In this document: one piece after another, positions 6,176-6,360 of the stretch
Layout of the letters: the number at the start of each line of letters is the position of its first letter
Position numbering within the stretch: the stretch's first letter is position 1
NCBI GenBank assembly: GCA_947178085.1
Contig: CAMWWS010000165.1
Coordinates: 1-6,360, forward strand
DNA: 6,360 nucleotides
Direction: 5' to 3'
Source: an uncultured Lachnospiraceae bacterium
GTDB lineage: Bacteria; Bacillota_A; Clostridia; Lachnospirales; Lachnospiraceae
Notes under the pieces: generated by a model
What the model saw: the letters and a program-made list of their open reading frames with translations, nothing else
The model's database searches: none
What the model was told of the DNA's origin: nothing
Position numbers and translations under genes: made by a program

Positions 6176-6360
6176 ATGGCAGTTACAAAGAAGAACCAGA
6201 ACTTAATGCATCTAATCAAAAGAATGCACAGCAGGGTGGAAAATACGGATATTGAAAAACACAGGCTGTCGCAGGACCATCTTGGCGTTTTGTTTGGAAG
6301 TAATAAGGAAGTGGATATTAAAGAAATCGTGATTGATAATATTCATTGCGAGTGGATTTC
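6176..6360 (+). CDS. Probable alpha/beta hydrolase (esterase), N-terminal part (3' end outside window)
   Basis: An open frame from ATG 6176 runs to the window edge: 61 codons plus two bases, with no stop. The purine-rich site GAAAGGGG ends at 6163, 12 nt before the ATG, which is a slightly long spacing, and a good promoter lies upstream. The visible protein starts MAVTKKNQNLMHLIKRMHSR and ends with a stretch like VDIKEIVIDNIHCEWIS. An opening helix followed by a strand ending in E-W-I is how many acetyl-esterase-like (Aes/HSL-type) alpha/beta hydrolases begin, just before the HGGG oxyanion motif. That motif and the catalytic Ser-Asp-His lie beyond the window, so the family call is tentative. 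Its divergent position next to an acyltransferase operon fits an esterase acting on a related ester. Confidence 0.6.
   Translation, partial: MAVTKKNQNLMHLIKRMHSRVENTDIEKHRLSQDHLGVLFGSNKEVDIKEIVIDNIHCEWI

Overview
The window looks like chromosome from an anaerobic Firmicute, most likely a Lachnospiraceae-type Clostridia. This rests on the AT-leaning composition, AGGAG-type ribosome binding sites, sigma-A-like promoters, A/T-flanked intrinsic terminators, a tRNA gene without an encoded CCA, and the gene families present. The genus cannot be fixed from the sequence alone. I see no insertion sequence, phage gene, CRISPR array or rRNA.

Layout, left to right. (1) 1-525 (+): the C-terminal part of a multi-pass membrane acyltransferase of the acyltransferase-3 type, cut by the window edge. 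(2) 599-2481 (+): a complete methyl-accepting chemotaxis protein with a single-Cache sensor, preceded by its own near-consensus promoter and probably starting at GTG 667. (3) 2497-2800 (+): a compact RNA block with a near-consensus promoter, a leader stem-loop, tRNA-Leu(CAG), an 18-bp terminator hairpin, then a second hairpin and a second intrinsic terminator. (4) 2865-3998 (+): nagA, N-acetylglucosamine-6-phosphate deacetylase, with its metal ligands intact. (5) 3976-6035 (-): a two-gene operon encoding a condensation/alcohol-acetyltransferase-like enzyme and a zinc-ribbon plus six-helix membrane protein. (6) 6176-6360 (+): the N-terminus of a gene divergent from that operon, probably an alpha/beta hydrolase, cut by the right edge.

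How the genes relate. The left half is ordinary housekeeping and sensing, and each unit has its own signals. NagA feeds amino-sugar phosphate into glycolysis or wall synthesis, but nagB is not in the window. The right end is the most interesting part. A putative acyl transferase, a Cys4/membrane protein and a divergent probable esterase share a control region of about 140 bp with two opposed promoters and a 9-bp inverted repeat. I infer a small module that makes and breaks an ester at or near the membrane. Its substrate cannot be read from the sequence. No intergenic stretch exceeds 300 bp.
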